The notes beneath the pieces were generated by a model, which was not told the DNA's origin, did no database searches, and saw only the letters and a list, made by a program, of their open reading frames with translations. This document shows positions 8,880-18,450 of a DNA stretch of 64,000 nucleotides, piece after piece (the stretch's first letter is position 1; every line of letters starts with the position of its first letter). Source of the DNA: Spongiibacter sp. IMCC21906 (lineage in GTDB: Bacteria; Pseudomonadota; Gammaproteobacteria; Pseudomonadales; Spongiibacteraceae); the NCBI RefSeq assembly GCF_001010805.1, contig NZ_CP011477.1, positions 2,846,501-2,910,500 of the forward strand, given 5' to 3'. The position numbers were made by a program, and so were the translations under genes.

Positions 8880-10363
8880 GATTTTTTACCTCCCTGAGCC
8901 ACTATCCACGTATCTTTACTGCCTCCCCCTTGCGAGGAGTTCACCACCAAAGACCCTTTTGTTAAAGCCACTCGGGTTAAACCGCCGGTGGTCACGGTAG
9001 TAGTTTTACCTTGCAGGACAAAGGGGCGCAGATCTAAATGCCGAGGCTCAACTTGGCCCGGCCCAGTAATGACCGGGGTGGTCGAAAGCTGCAACGTCGG
9101 CTGGGCAATGTAATTGCGGGGGTTTTCTTTCACCAATTTACGAAAGGCATTATGCTCTTTTTCCGTAGCGTGGGGGCCCACCAACATGCCGTATCCACCG
9201 GATTCATTGGCGGGTTTAACCACCAGCTTTTCAATATTTGCCAGGACATACTCCAGCTGCTCGGGATCATCGCAAAGATAGGTTTCCACATTGGGCAATA
9301 TCGCTTTCTCGCCCAAATAATATTCAATCATTTTGGGCACGTAGGCATAGACTACCTTGTCATCGGCCACCCCCGCTCCCGGTGCATTCACCAGCGCAAC
9401 ATTGCCCGCCTTCCACGCCCGCATTAACCCGGCACAACCAAGAATGGAGTCGGGGTTAAATGCCTCAGGGTCGAGAAACAAATCGTCGATGCGTCGGTAA
9501 ATCACATCTACCCGCTCAAGACCCGAGATGGTACGCATATAAACGCAGTCGTCGTCAGCCACAAGCAAATCGCTGCCTTCCACCAATTCCACCCCTAACT
9601 GCTGGGCCAAAAAGGCATGCTCAAAATACGCGGAGTTAAAAATTCCGGGGGTTAAAATAACAATCTCTGGCTGACGTACTTTGCGGGGAGAAACCGACGC
9701 CAGCATGCTAAAGAGTTTTTCGGGGTAATCATCTACAGGTAAAATATCGATGCTTTCGAACAGCTCAGGCAACACCCGCTTGCTGATTTCCCTATTTTCC
9801 AGCATATAAGCCACGCCCGAGGGCACGCGTAAATTGTCTTCCAGCACATAAAATTTGCCATCGATGTCTTTCACCAAATCGCAGCCGCAGATATGCGCCC
9901 ACACCCCTCTTGGGGGATTAATACCCACACATTCCGGGCGAAAGTTTTTAGAATCTTTGAGTAGATCTTCGGGAACCACGCCATCTTTAAATATTTGCTG
10001 GTCGTGATAAACATCGTTGATAAACATATTCAGCGCTTTAACGCGCTGTTTTAAGCCTTCTTCGGTGCGCTTCCATTCAGCCTCACCAATCACCCGGGGA
10101 ATAAGGTCGAAAGGCCAAGCCCGATCAATATTGCTGCCATCCATATACACGGTAAAGCTAACACCCATATCCCGCACGGTTCGATCTGCAGCCACCCGCC
10201 GGCTTTCTAACTCTTCATCACTCAGTTTGGATAACGCACTCACAACACTGCGGCTGGCGGCTCGAGGATTGCCTTTCTCAGAAATCATTTCATCAAAAAA
10301 CTCCCCAAGGGGGTAACTGCTCCAGTCAATGCCGACAGAATCCTTGTCCTTACCTGTACTCAT
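8876..10363 (-). CDS. Circularly permuted type 2 ATP-grasp protein
   Basis: A 495-residue stand-alone ATP-grasp enzyme and the probable first gene of the four-gene operon. Recognisable blocks are DNLRVPSGVAYMLENREI, the VDVIYRRIDDLFLDPEAF segment, a Lys/Asn-containing VVKPANESGGYGMLVG loop and a C-terminal GGGSKDTWIVAQGG, which closely parallels SKDTWI in the fusion protein. It probably ligates amino acids or an amine to a carboxylate using ATP. The start is ATG at 10363 with a poorly placed GGA upstream. The product of this cluster is not known. Confidence 0.9.
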   Translation of the reverse strand: MSTGKDKDSVGIDWSSYPLGEFFDEMISEKGNPRAASRSVVSALSKLSDEELESRRVAADRTVRDMGVSFTVYMDGSNIDRAWPFDLIPRVIGEAEWKRTEEGLKQRVKALNMFINDVYHDQQIFKDGVVPEDLLKDSKNFRPECVGINPPRGVWAHICGCDLVKDIDGKFYVLEDNLRVPSGVAYMLENREISKRVLPELFESIDILPVDDYPEKLFSMLASVSPRKVRQPEIVILTPGIFNSAYFEHAFLAQQLGVELVEGSDLLVADDDCVYMRTISGLERVDVIYRRIDDLFLDPEAFNPDSILGCAGLMRAWKAGNVALVNAPGAGVADDKVVYAYVPKMIEYYLGEKAILPNVETYLCDDPEQLEYVLANIEKLVVKPANESGGYGMLVGPHATEKEHNAFRKLVKENPRNYIAQPTLQLSTTPVITGPGQVEPRHLDLRPFVLQGKTTTVTTGGLTRVALTKGSLVVNSSQGGGSKDTWIVAQGGKKS

Positions 10364-10821
10364 ATATAATTATTCCAGCCTATGTGAAAACCCAAGACAT
10401 GCCTTCATGCACTGTGAAAGGGCAATCAAAGTTAAGACTACGCACTGGGGCAGCGCAGCAAACCCAGGAAATGATCCGCCCAATGAACATGCTTAAATTT
10501 ATGCCTGCAAACGATGCGCCAACTTGCACAAGAAAAGTGAGGGGCATTCGGAGAAATCGCCATTGCGATACGGTGGATAACAACCGATATTGAGCGTCGC
10601 CAGGCCGAGGCTTGGCAAGCAAAGATGTACTGCTTGGGGGTTGAACAATCAAGCCGGACCTCCGCAGCAATTCCCAAGAGGGAAAAGTGTTACGACGGCG
10701 CCGCAACACTACAAATATAGCGCACAGAAGCCGTCCCTGCGAAGTACCCAGCCTAAATTAGGCCCTAAAAAAGTGGCATACATTATATGCCACGTGTATG
10801 CCACGGCTTCTGCAAATCGAG
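10364..10821. other. 458-base intergenic stretch with inverted repeats
   Basis: This holds the upstream region of the ATP-grasp operon and the 3' end of the aceEF transcript. Short open frames on both strands resemble nothing known. It contains a 13-base perfect palindrome centred at 10757 (GCCTAA-A-TTAGGC) and the hairpin listed at 10773-10804. Confidence 0.5.
10773..10804 (-). terminator. Repeat-rich hairpin after aceF
   Basis: GTGGCATAC (10773-10781) is the exact reverse complement of GTATGCCAC (10796-10804). A third copy of the core, ATGCCAC (10787-10793), lies between them and can also pair with the first arm. The element starts 17 bases after the aceF stop, so it is probably the 3' end structure of the aceEF mRNA; on the minus strand the stem is followed by CTTTTTTAGG, a short U-tract. 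Confidence 0.6.
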
Positions 10822-12531
10822 TTATAAAGCTAATCTACGAATATCAGCAAGCAATCGATTTAACTCAGTCAAAAATTGGCCTGCATCCGCGCCATTGATC
10901 GCGCGATGATCGTAGGACAACGACAGCGGCAACATTTTACGCGGCTGAAAGCTTTCGCCATCCCAAACGGGTTTTACTGCCAGTTTAGAGACACCCAAAA
11001 TAGCGACTTCCGGCGCATTAATAATCGGGGTAAACCCAGTACCACCAATACCGCCTAAGCTAGAGATAGTAAAACAGCCACCCTGCATATCTGCGGGCCG
11101 GAGCTTTCTGTCTTTCGCCTTTTGAGCCAGCTCAGCGGTCTCTGCAGCCAAGTCCCAAATACTTTTTTTATCGACATCTCTCAGCACTGGCACAACCAAT
11201 CCTGCTGGCGTATCCACTGCGATGCCGATATGCACGTAGTCTTTGTAGATAATGTCTTCACCATCATTGCTTAGCGAAACATTAAATTGGGGGTGGGCCC
11301 GCAGCGCAGCGGCAGCCGCTTTCAGTAAAAATGGCAAGGGCGTAATCTTCACGCCCCGTTGTTCTGCCTCAGCTTTCAAGCTCTTACGGAAGTCCTCAAG
11401 TTCTGTGATATCCGTTTCATCAAATTGCGTCACATGGGGCAGGTTCACCCAGCTGCGATGCATATTTTTGGCGGTAAGTTTGGCTAACTTGCTGCGCGCT
11501 TCAAGCCTCACCGACCCAAACTGGGAGAAATCAACATCGGGAATAACGGGCAGACCCGAGCCAGACCCAGCGCCATCCGACTCAGTTAATGTTTTCACAT
11601 AGGCCTGTAAATCTTCCTTAACAATACGACCGCGAGGCCCCGAGCCTTTGACCTCTTCTAAAGGAATAGAAAACTCTCTGGCCATTTTTCTTACAGCAGG
11701 CCCCGCGTAAACACCGGGATGAGTCTCGACAGTAGGGCCCGATACGGCCTCCGACCCCTTCGCCATAGCAGGATTGGACGACTGGAATGAGTCATCGCCA
11801 GAGTCAGCCGTCTTCTCAGATTTCGCTGCAGACTCTTTTGCTTCAGGCTCTGGTGCCGGGGTACTGTCGCGGTCTTCTGCCGACGCTGTATCAGGTTTTG
11901 TTTCGGACTCAGCCTGTACTTCTATTTCTCCTAGCAGACTGCCTTTGGCAACACTGTCGCCTACCTTCAATTTAAAGTTGCGTATTACGCCAGTGTAAGG
12001 CGAAGGCACTTCCATGGATGCTTTATCTGACTCCAAAACAACCAGAGAGTCACCTTCTTCAACCTCATCGCCCTCAGCAACACAAAGCTCGATCAGCTCT
12101 GCTTCGCCGCCAATATCAGGCACTTCAATTTTGCGCACCGAGCTGCTCTTAGGTTTATCACTAGCGGCTTTAGATTGCTCGGCTTTTTCTCCTTGGTCGT
12201 CTGACGATGCTTTTTCATCCTCCTCGACCTCGCCTTGTTCTTTCTCTTCCTCGTCGCCAGCGTCGTCAGTGGCAGACTCATCTTCACCCGCTGACTCGAT
12301 TTCGATCTCAAACATGTCGTCCCCTTCGCTGACAGTATCGCCAACATTTACGAGGATTTTGCTAATTTTTCCGGCTTTTGGGGCAGGCACTTCCATAGAA
12401 GCCTTGTCAGACTCCAATACCAGTAGCGAGTCTTCTGCGGCAATGGTGTCACCCACCGCCACACTCACTTCGATAATTTCTACGCCGTCGGCGCCACCCA
12501 AATCGGGAATCTTGATGGTTTCATTAGCCAC
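10822..12531 (-). CDS. aceF: Dihydrolipoyllysine acetyltransferase, PDH E2
   Basis: The 569-residue E2 core of pyruvate dehydrogenase, which passes the acetyl group from E1 to CoA. It has two lipoyl domains with lipoylation sites in ESDKASMEVP (Lys43 and Lys170), a very acidic linker between them (about residues 79-127), an E3/E1-binding domain near 275-312 (VYAGPAVRKMAREFSIPLEE) and the acetyltransferase domain with the DHRAINGAD catalytic motif near the end. It starts at GTG 12531 with AAGGA seven bases upstream. It lies 22 bases after aceE, so the two form one operon. No lpd (E3) gene lies next to it. Confidence 0.97.
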   Translation of the reverse strand: MANETIKIPDLGGADGVEIIEVSVAVGDTIAAEDSLLVLESDKASMEVPAPKAGKISKILVNVGDTVSEGDDMFEIEIESAGEDESATDDAGDEEEKEQGEVEEDEKASSDDQGEKAEQSKAASDKPKSSSVRKIEVPDIGGEAELIELCVAEGDEVEEGDSLVVLESDKASMEVPSPYTGVIRNFKLKVGDSVAKGSLLGEIEVQAESETKPDTASAEDRDSTPAPEPEAKESAAKSEKTADSGDDSFQSSNPAMAKGSEAVSGPTVETHPGVYAGPAVRKMAREFSIPLEEVKGSGPRGRIVKEDLQAYVKTLTESDGAGSGSGLPVIPDVDFSQFGSVRLEARSKLAKLTAKNMHRSWVNLPHVTQFDETDITELEDFRKSLKAEAEQRGVKITPLPFLLKAAAAALRAHPQFNVSLSNDGEDIIYKDYVHIGIAVDTPAGLVVPVLRDVDKKSIWDLAAETAELAQKAKDRKLRPADMQGGCFTISSLGGIGGTGFTPIINAPEVAILGVSKLAVKPVWDGESFQPRKMLPLSLSYDHRAINGADAGQFLTELNRLLADIRRLAL

Positions 12532-12553
12532 AACAGAATCCTTTTCGCTTTGC

Positions 12554-15217
12554 CTATCGGTACAGAGGACTGGAGATGTCAGGATTAATACCCAGCGTTT
12601 TTATCGCCTTGGCCACATCAGCCGCTGGCAATTGACCATCATCGCTGAGGGCTTTTAACGCAGCCAACACCACATAATTTCGATCTACTTCAAAATGATG
12701 ACGCAACTTAGCGCGAGTATCCGAACGACCATAACCGTCGGTACCCAACACAACATAGCGCGACTCAATATAGGGCCGCAGCTGCTCGCCATAGCTCTTA
12801 ATATAGTCGGTGGCACAAATCACCGGACCCTGACGCCCTTTAAGCTGCTGACCAATATAAGGAATACGCGGCGACTCTTCTGGATGGAGCATATTCCAAC
12901 GCTCGCAATCCATACCATCCCGGCGCAACTGATTAATACTGGTGGCACTCCACACATCAGCATCCACTTTAAATTTGCTTTTCAGTATCTCGGCAGCAGC
13001 CTCGACCTCACGCAAAATAGTGCCACTGCCCATTAGCTGTACTTTGAGCTTCGGCTTTTTAACGGTGGATTCTTTAAGACAATACAGACCTTTAATAATG
13101 CCAGTTTCAGCGCCTTCTGGCAGGTCCGGGTGGTAGTAGTTTTCATTCATCACCGTGATGTAATAAAACACGTTTTCTTTCTCGTGATACATCCGTCGCA
13201 TGCCATCTTGAACAATCACCGCCAACTCATAGGAATAGGTCGGATCATAAGACACACAATTGGGCACCATATTGGCCATTAAATGACTCTGGCCATCTTG
13301 ATGCTGTAAACCTTCACCATTCAGCGTAGTTCGCCCCGAGGTCGCGCCGATCAAAAAGCCTCGGGCCTGAGAATCCCCCGCGGCCCAGGTTAAATCCATC
13401 ACCCGCTGGAAACCAAACATCGAATAAAAAACATAGAACGGCACCATTGGATAATGATGGTTGCTATACGAGGTCGCCGCCGCCAACCACGCTGAAAAGG
13501 CGCCAGACTCGGTGATGCCCTCTTCAAGAATTTGGCCTTTTTTGTCTTCTTTATAAAACATGATCTGGTCAGAATCATGCGGGGTGTAGCGCTGGCCCTG
13601 AGAGGAGTAAATACCCAGCTGCCGAAACATACCTTCCATGCCAAAAGTACGGGCTTCGTCAGGCACAATCGGCACGATGCGCTCGCCTACCGTTTTGTCC
13701 TTAACCAATGAAGACAGTATCCGGACGAATGCCATTGTGGTGGACACTTCGCGCTTGCCAGTACTTTTCGTTTGCGCGGCAAACTTGTCCAAAGCAGGTG
13801 TTTCCAGTGCGTCAAAATCCGCTTGCCGGGCCGGTAAATAGCCACCTAACTCTTGACGGCGTTTATGCATATACGCCATTTCTGGGCTATCTGCAGGCGG
13901 CCGATAATAGGGCACGTTTGCCAGATCGTCGTCGCTAATCGGCACCCCAAAACGGTCTCGAAATTTCTTTAATTCCTCAACATCCAGCTTTTTGACGGAG
14001 TGGGCCTCATTCTGGGCTTCACCGCCCTCGCCAAGACCGTAGCCTTTCACCGTCATCGCCAGCACGACGGTAGGACGCCCCTTGGTTTCCATCGCATTGG
14101 CATAGGCGGCATACACTTTATAGGGATCGTGGCCACCCCGGTTCAGATACATAATATCGTCATCGGACAGGTCTTTAACCAACTCCAGCAGTTCTGGATA
14201 TTTGCCAAAAAAATGTTCCCGGGTATAGGCACCGCCATTCGCTTTGTAGTTCTGCAGTTCACCGTCGACAACCTCGTTCATGCGTTTGCGCAATAAACCG
14301 GTGGTGTCTTTTTCCAGCAGCTGATCCCAGAGTCGGCCCCATATAACCTTGACGACATTCCAACCTGCGCCCCGAAAAACCCCTTCAAGCTCCTGAATAA
14401 TTTTGCCATTACCCCGCACCGGGCCATCTAAACGCTGGAGGTTGCAGTTAATAACAAAAATTAAATTGTCGAGTTCTTCACGACCTGCCAGCCCGATAGC
14501 ACCCAAAGACTCGGGTTCATCGCACTCACCATCCCCCATAAAGCACCACACTTTTCGGTCACCGTGGTCAAGCAACTCACGGCTGTGCTGATACTTCATA
14601 ACATGGGCCTGATAAATCGCCTGTATCGGCCCCAGCCCCATGCTCACTGTGGGAAATTGCCAATAATCCGGCATCAACCAAGGGTGGGGATAAGAAGACA
14701 AGCCATTACCATCCACCTCACGGCGGAAATTATCCAGCTGGGATTCTTCCAGACGTCCCTCTAAATAAGAACGGGCATACATCCCCGGTGAACTGTGGCC
14801 TTGGTAGTAAATTAAATCGGCTTTTTCACCGCCGCGAAAAAAGTAGTTAAATCCCACATCGTACAATGTGGCTGACGAGGAGAACGACGATATATGACCG
14901 CCCAATGCGTCTTCATTATCATTTGCCCGCATCACCATCGCCAATGCGTTCCAGCGTATTAAAGAGCGAATTTTACGCTCCATAAACAAATCGCCAGGCA
15001 TGCGTTTTTCATCGCGAGGTTCAATGGTGTTTCGAAAAGAGGTGGTGATGGCAGAGGGTAACTGGGTGCCTGAACGGGCCGCATACTTGGCCAGCCGCTG
15101 CATTAAAAACGTGGCCCGGCTCCGGCCGCCATATTTTAAAACGCCTTCTAGCGCTTCAAGCCATTCTTGAGTTTCTTGGGGATCTTGATCTTCACGCAAA
15201 TCGGGATCTTGATACAT
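12554..15217 (-). CDS. aceE: Pyruvate dehydrogenase E1 component (homodimeric)
   Basis: Thiamine-diphosphate-dependent E1 that decarboxylates pyruvate and acetylates the E2 lipoyl groups. The 887 residues match the usual length of the single-chain gammaproteobacterial type. Recognisable are the N-terminal DPQETQEWLEALEGVL, the ThDP-binding GDGECDEPES near residue 230 followed by NCNLQRLDGPVRGNGKIIQ, and C-terminal ATDYIKSYGEQLRPYI. The ATG at 15217 has AAGGA eight bases upstream. It is the first gene of aceE-aceF. A 356-base gap upstream contains the promoter; no pdhR regulator is adjacent. Confidence 0.98.
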   Translation of the reverse strand: MYQDPDLREDQDPQETQEWLEALEGVLKYGGRSRATFLMQRLAKYAARSGTQLPSAITTSFRNTIEPRDEKRMPGDLFMERKIRSLIRWNALAMVMRANDNEDALGGHISSFSSSATLYDVGFNYFFRGGEKADLIYYQGHSSPGMYARSYLEGRLEESQLDNFRREVDGNGLSSYPHPWLMPDYWQFPTVSMGLGPIQAIYQAHVMKYQHSRELLDHGDRKVWCFMGDGECDEPESLGAIGLAGREELDNLIFVINCNLQRLDGPVRGNGKIIQELEGVFRGAGWNVVKVIWGRLWDQLLEKDTTGLLRKRMNEVVDGELQNYKANGGAYTREHFFGKYPELLELVKDLSDDDIMYLNRGGHDPYKVYAAYANAMETKGRPTVVLAMTVKGYGLGEGGEAQNEAHSVKKLDVEELKKFRDRFGVPISDDDLANVPYYRPPADSPEMAYMHKRRQELGGYLPARQADFDALETPALDKFAAQTKSTGKREVSTTMAFVRILSSLVKDKTVGERIVPIVPDEARTFGMEGMFRQLGIYSSQGQRYTPHDSDQIMFYKEDKKGQILEEGITESGAFSAWLAAATSYSNHHYPMVPFYVFYSMFGFQRVMDLTWAAGDSQARGFLIGATSGRTTLNGEGLQHQDGQSHLMANMVPNCVSYDPTYSYELAVIVQDGMRRMYHEKENVFYYITVMNENYYHPDLPEGAETGIIKGLYCLKESTVKKPKLKVQLMGSGTILREVEAAAEILKSKFKVDADVWSATSINQLRRDGMDCERWNMLHPEESPRIPYIGQQLKGRQGPVICATDYIKSYGEQLRPYIESRYVVLGTDGYGRSDTRAKLRHHFEVDRNYVVLAALKALSDDGQLPAADVAKAIKTLGINPDISSPLYR

Positions 15218-15573
15218 TGCACAGTCCTTAACTCGATATTAAGTGGGCTGATGGCACCTAAGACCAGCAAGCATCGCGCTTGTGCGTGTTCCGTTTACAA
15301 CCGGCTCGATTGCCCGCGATCAGCGTTCAATCATGTGTGTCAGCCTGCTCGTGACGGTTATCACCTGGCTAGGTCCGGGCGAGAATCCGGCCTTTTGAGC
15401 CAGAAAAACCCCTATTATCTGTGTTATTTCGCAGCTTGGTGGTCACGTTCCACCTTGCAGCAGCGACAATGATTCTACCGCCGCCGCATTATAAATCAAG
15501 AAAACCTAGGTATTTATTTAAAAAATACATATAGTTTCCATTATCAAAAACAATCACTTAGCGCATTTTTCAA
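15218..15573. other. aceE leader and promoter region
   Basis: 356 bases with no convincing gene. The half next to the M16 peptidase is AT-rich (about 15488-15560); the half next to aceE is GC-rich and would form a long mRNA leader. I looked for a PdhR-type operator and saw none that is convincing. Confidence 0.5.
15488..15493 (-). promoter_or_regulatory. Candidate aceE -10 element
   Basis: On the minus strand these bases read TATAAT, a perfect sigma-70 -10 hexamer. The matching -35 (around 15511-15516, TAAATA) is poor. If used, it would give a leader of roughly 260 bases before aceE. This is suggested by sequence only. Confidence 0.35.
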
Positions 15574-18405
15574 TCAGTGAAATTGCTCAACTGGAAGCGC
15601 TGATTTAAACGCTGGTAACGCGTTAACCGCCTTACCCGAAGGTTGTTCATCCGGCCACTTACCCTGGGTGTAGAGCAACACACCCCGACGTTGCTGCAAA
15701 TCCTGAGACACCATCTGCCACCACTGCTGATAATTCAGCGCCTCAAGTGCCGCGATTAACTGCTCACGACTATCGAACTCAGGATAGTGCTCCAGCAAAT
15801 CACGCCAGTGCCGGTCAGCAGCCTCCCAAATATTTTCTGGCTGCTCGGCTAAACGTTTTATCAAGCTTTGCTTATGCTTGGCAAACACCTCGGGGCTGAC
15901 GCCCTGCGCTAGCCAGTTGCTTAAATAGCCAGCCACTTCCTTTTGCAGTGTTGCAGGCCCGGCCACGGGTGACTGAACAATAAAATAAATACCAGGCACC
16001 TCACGAATAGGGTAGACCCCGGCACTAACAATATAGCCCAACTGCTTTTCTGTGCGGAGCTGGTAGTAGAAATCGGCACTCATAATTTGCGCCATTAGCC
16101 CCATTGCCACTCTCGCAGTATTGCCAGTTTGGGATGACTGCAGATATTGGAGAATTGCCGCGTCATCATGACGGGTCTTTACCGGCCACAAATATTCATT
16201 CACAGGCAGCTTTGTGACCTGCTGAACCGGTTTTGTTAGTTTTGCCTGGGGTAGGTTTTGAGCCGCAACCTCAGCCAAGGCTGTGGCACTGGACTCATCA
16301 AAATTACCATCGACCAACATTGTCAAAGAAAACCCCTTCAACAATGACTCCGAGTGCGCCGCCACTGCGGCCATGTCAGCTTGGGAGGTTGCCTCGCGCG
16401 TGGCCTTTAAGCTTGCCTGGTCTTTCATCAGCAACCGGGGCAAATCCGTCACGAGCTGCTCATAGGGACCACTTTTACGCGCATTTTCAAACTGCCGCAA
16501 ACGCTGGGCTTTAATACGATCAAACCGAGCTTGATCCCATTCAGTGTGCTTAAGAGCGTCTATAACAGCGACTAGCAACTCAGCTTGCTTTTGATTATAG
16601 CCACCAATATTAATCTCAATCCCTCGCCAGCTGGAGGACAGCGAAAAACTCAATCCCGCCAGCTGAGCAGGATAAGAAAGCTCATTTAGCTGATCTTGCA
16701 CCATGCGCAACCACAAAGCTGTTTTGACCTGTTGGTTCAAGCTGCTTTCAGCTTCAGGTGTTTGCAGCAGCAAATAACTTCGGCCCTTCGGCACCTCATA
16801 CGTATCATCTGTGTTTAACCACAGCGCCACCCCGTCCACTGTCCCAAGTGACCTTGGGCCACTGGCGTTATCATTGCTCAGCAAATCAAACTCATCAGCC
16901 ACAAAGGGGTTTACCGGCGGCAGCCCCAGTTCAGATGCGGGCGCTTGCTTCCACGACTGAAATAGTGCGGGCGTTAGCTCACGAACGCCATAAGCCACCT
17001 TGTAACGCTCAACTCTTTTGCTTGTTTCCAGCCCCGGCGCGACCAGGGTAATAAAGCTGTTATCAGGACGCAGCGCATCGAGAAAGCGATCAATAATAGC
17101 GGGTTCAAAATCACTCATGACGTAGCTGCCACGAATCACTTCTTCTGCAGGATATTCTTGCAGGGCCATAGAAAGCCCCACTACATCCTGAATCACCGCC
17201 GGTGGCGTTCGGAATAAAAATTGCTGATTCGATAAGCCTCGCTGTTCTTTAAAGCGCCACGCCTCAACCCCTTCTTCTCGAAGCAGGCGGATGTTTTCAA
17301 AGACCAACGCCACAATTTGGTCGGCTTTTTCCTGTCCGGCTTGGGTGAGATTCACTTCCAGCCCGAACACCGCCCCGCCTTTGTAAGAAAAACTTTGGCC
17401 CGCACTCAGGGACTCAGCCCAGCCTTTTGCTTTAAGCACCGACAACAAACTGCCTTGGCCTTCGTGTCCTAACACATTGCCGATGTAGTTGAGAGGCTTG
17501 GTACGCCAGAACGGCTGGGGATCGGGTACCGGAAAACCAATAGACAGGACTCGCTTGTTCTGTATAGGTTCTATCTCCAACCAACGAGGTAAGGTATCAG
17601 CTACAAACAAGGGCTCGGTAATCGGCTCGATATCGACATAGCGGTTTTCAATCGTTTCAAAGCGAGGTAGCACCATCGCCTCTAACTCATCGAGGGATTC
17701 TTTACCGACAACCGTCAGGGTCATCAAATCCGCCGAGTAATACCGCTGATAAAAGCTCAGCAGCTGCTCTCGAAGCGCATCCGGTTTTTGGCTCTGCAAG
17801 GTTTGCAGGTTACCAACGGAGAACTTAGAAAACGGGTGATTTTTATTCAGCTGGGCTTTAAAAACCGACAGCTCGCGGCGCCGATCGTCCCTCAGCTTGG
17901 CGCTAAACTCGGAATTCACCGCATTCACTTCACGCTGAACAAACTCAGCGTTAAACAGCGGCGCCGAAAAAAACTGTGAAAAGCGATCTAGCGCAGGCGC
18001 CAAGGAGTCAGCACTAATATCAAAGAAGTAATTGGTATCCTCAAAGCTAGTAAAAGCATTGTGACTGCCGCCGTGGGCAACAATAAACTCCTGATACTCT
18101 CCCGCACGAGGGTATTTAGCGGTACCCAAAAACAGCATATGCTCTAGAAAATGCGCCAGGCCTTGATAGTCGGCAGGGTCTTGGCGACTGCCTACATTCA
18201 CATCTAAAGATGCACCCGCCTTGTCCGTATTGGGGTCTGAGACCAGCAGCACTTTAAGGCCGTTGTCTAGCTCAACAAAGCGGTAGTCCCGGCTATCCGC
18301 AAGGGGTTTGGCTACATTCTCATCTTTTCCTGAAAAAGGCTGCCAACTGCAAGCAGCAACCTGAAAAACAACAAATGCGATAAAGAGCTTTTTCAACTGC
18401 GTCAC
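15574..18405 (-). CDS. M16 family zinc peptidase lipoprotein, protease III-like
   Basis: An insulinase-family metallopeptidase that degrades peptides in the periplasm. It has the inverted zinc motif HFLEH (LAHFLEHMLFLGT) with the third ligand Glu in VNAVNSEFSAKLRDD, and the full four-domain length of about 940 residues seen in protease III/pitrilysin. The N-terminus is a lipoprotein signal ending in VAAC, so it is probably lipid-anchored. An upstream TTG (18423) is possible, but the GTG at 18405 has AGGAAG close by and gives a better signal peptide. It is followed, in the direction of transcription, by the aceE leader; the AI-2E permease lies 45 bases upstream. Confidence 0.92.
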   Translation of the reverse strand: MTQLKKLFIAFVVFQVAACSWQPFSGKDENVAKPLADSRDYRFVELDNGLKVLLVSDPNTDKAGASLDVNVGSRQDPADYQGLAHFLEHMLFLGTAKYPRAGEYQEFIVAHGGSHNAFTSFEDTNYFFDISADSLAPALDRFSQFFSAPLFNAEFVQREVNAVNSEFSAKLRDDRRRELSVFKAQLNKNHPFSKFSVGNLQTLQSQKPDALREQLLSFYQRYYSADLMTLTVVGKESLDELEAMVLPRFETIENRYVDIEPITEPLFVADTLPRWLEIEPIQNKRVLSIGFPVPDPQPFWRTKPLNYIGNVLGHEGQGSLLSVLKAKGWAESLSAGQSFSYKGGAVFGLEVNLTQAGQEKADQIVALVFENIRLLREEGVEAWRFKEQRGLSNQQFLFRTPPAVIQDVVGLSMALQEYPAEEVIRGSYVMSDFEPAIIDRFLDALRPDNSFITLVAPGLETSKRVERYKVAYGVRELTPALFQSWKQAPASELGLPPVNPFVADEFDLLSNDNASGPRSLGTVDGVALWLNTDDTYEVPKGRSYLLLQTPEAESSLNQQVKTALWLRMVQDQLNELSYPAQLAGLSFSLSSSWRGIEINIGGYNQKQAELLVAVIDALKHTEWDQARFDRIKAQRLRQFENARKSGPYEQLVTDLPRLLMKDQASLKATREATSQADMAAVAAHSESLLKGFSLTMLVDGNFDESSATALAEVAAQNLPQAKLTKPVQQVTKLPVNEYLWPVKTRHDDAAILQYLQSSQTGNTARVAMGLMAQIMSADFYYQLRTEKQLGYIVSAGVYPIREVPGIYFIVQSPVAGPATLQKEVAGYLSNWLAQGVSPEVFAKHKQSLIKRLAEQPENIWEAADRHWRDLLEHYPEFDSREQLIAALEALNYQQWWQMVSQDLQQRRGVLLYTQGKWPDEQPSGKAVNALPAFKSALPVEQFH

Positions 18406-18450
18406 AAAACTTCCTTTCTTCAAATAACGGCTTATTATCGAGACGATACG

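Noticed and set aside
10751-10763. 13-base palindrome GCCTAA-A-TTAGGC as a terminator
   Set aside because: With a one-base centre it cannot form a hairpin loop without losing pairs; an operator is possible, but no regulator is linked to it.
12014-12658. Long serine-rich rightward frame opposite aceF
   Set aside because: It is the antisense of the acidic, repetitive aceF linker and lipoyl regions; low-complexity composition explains it.
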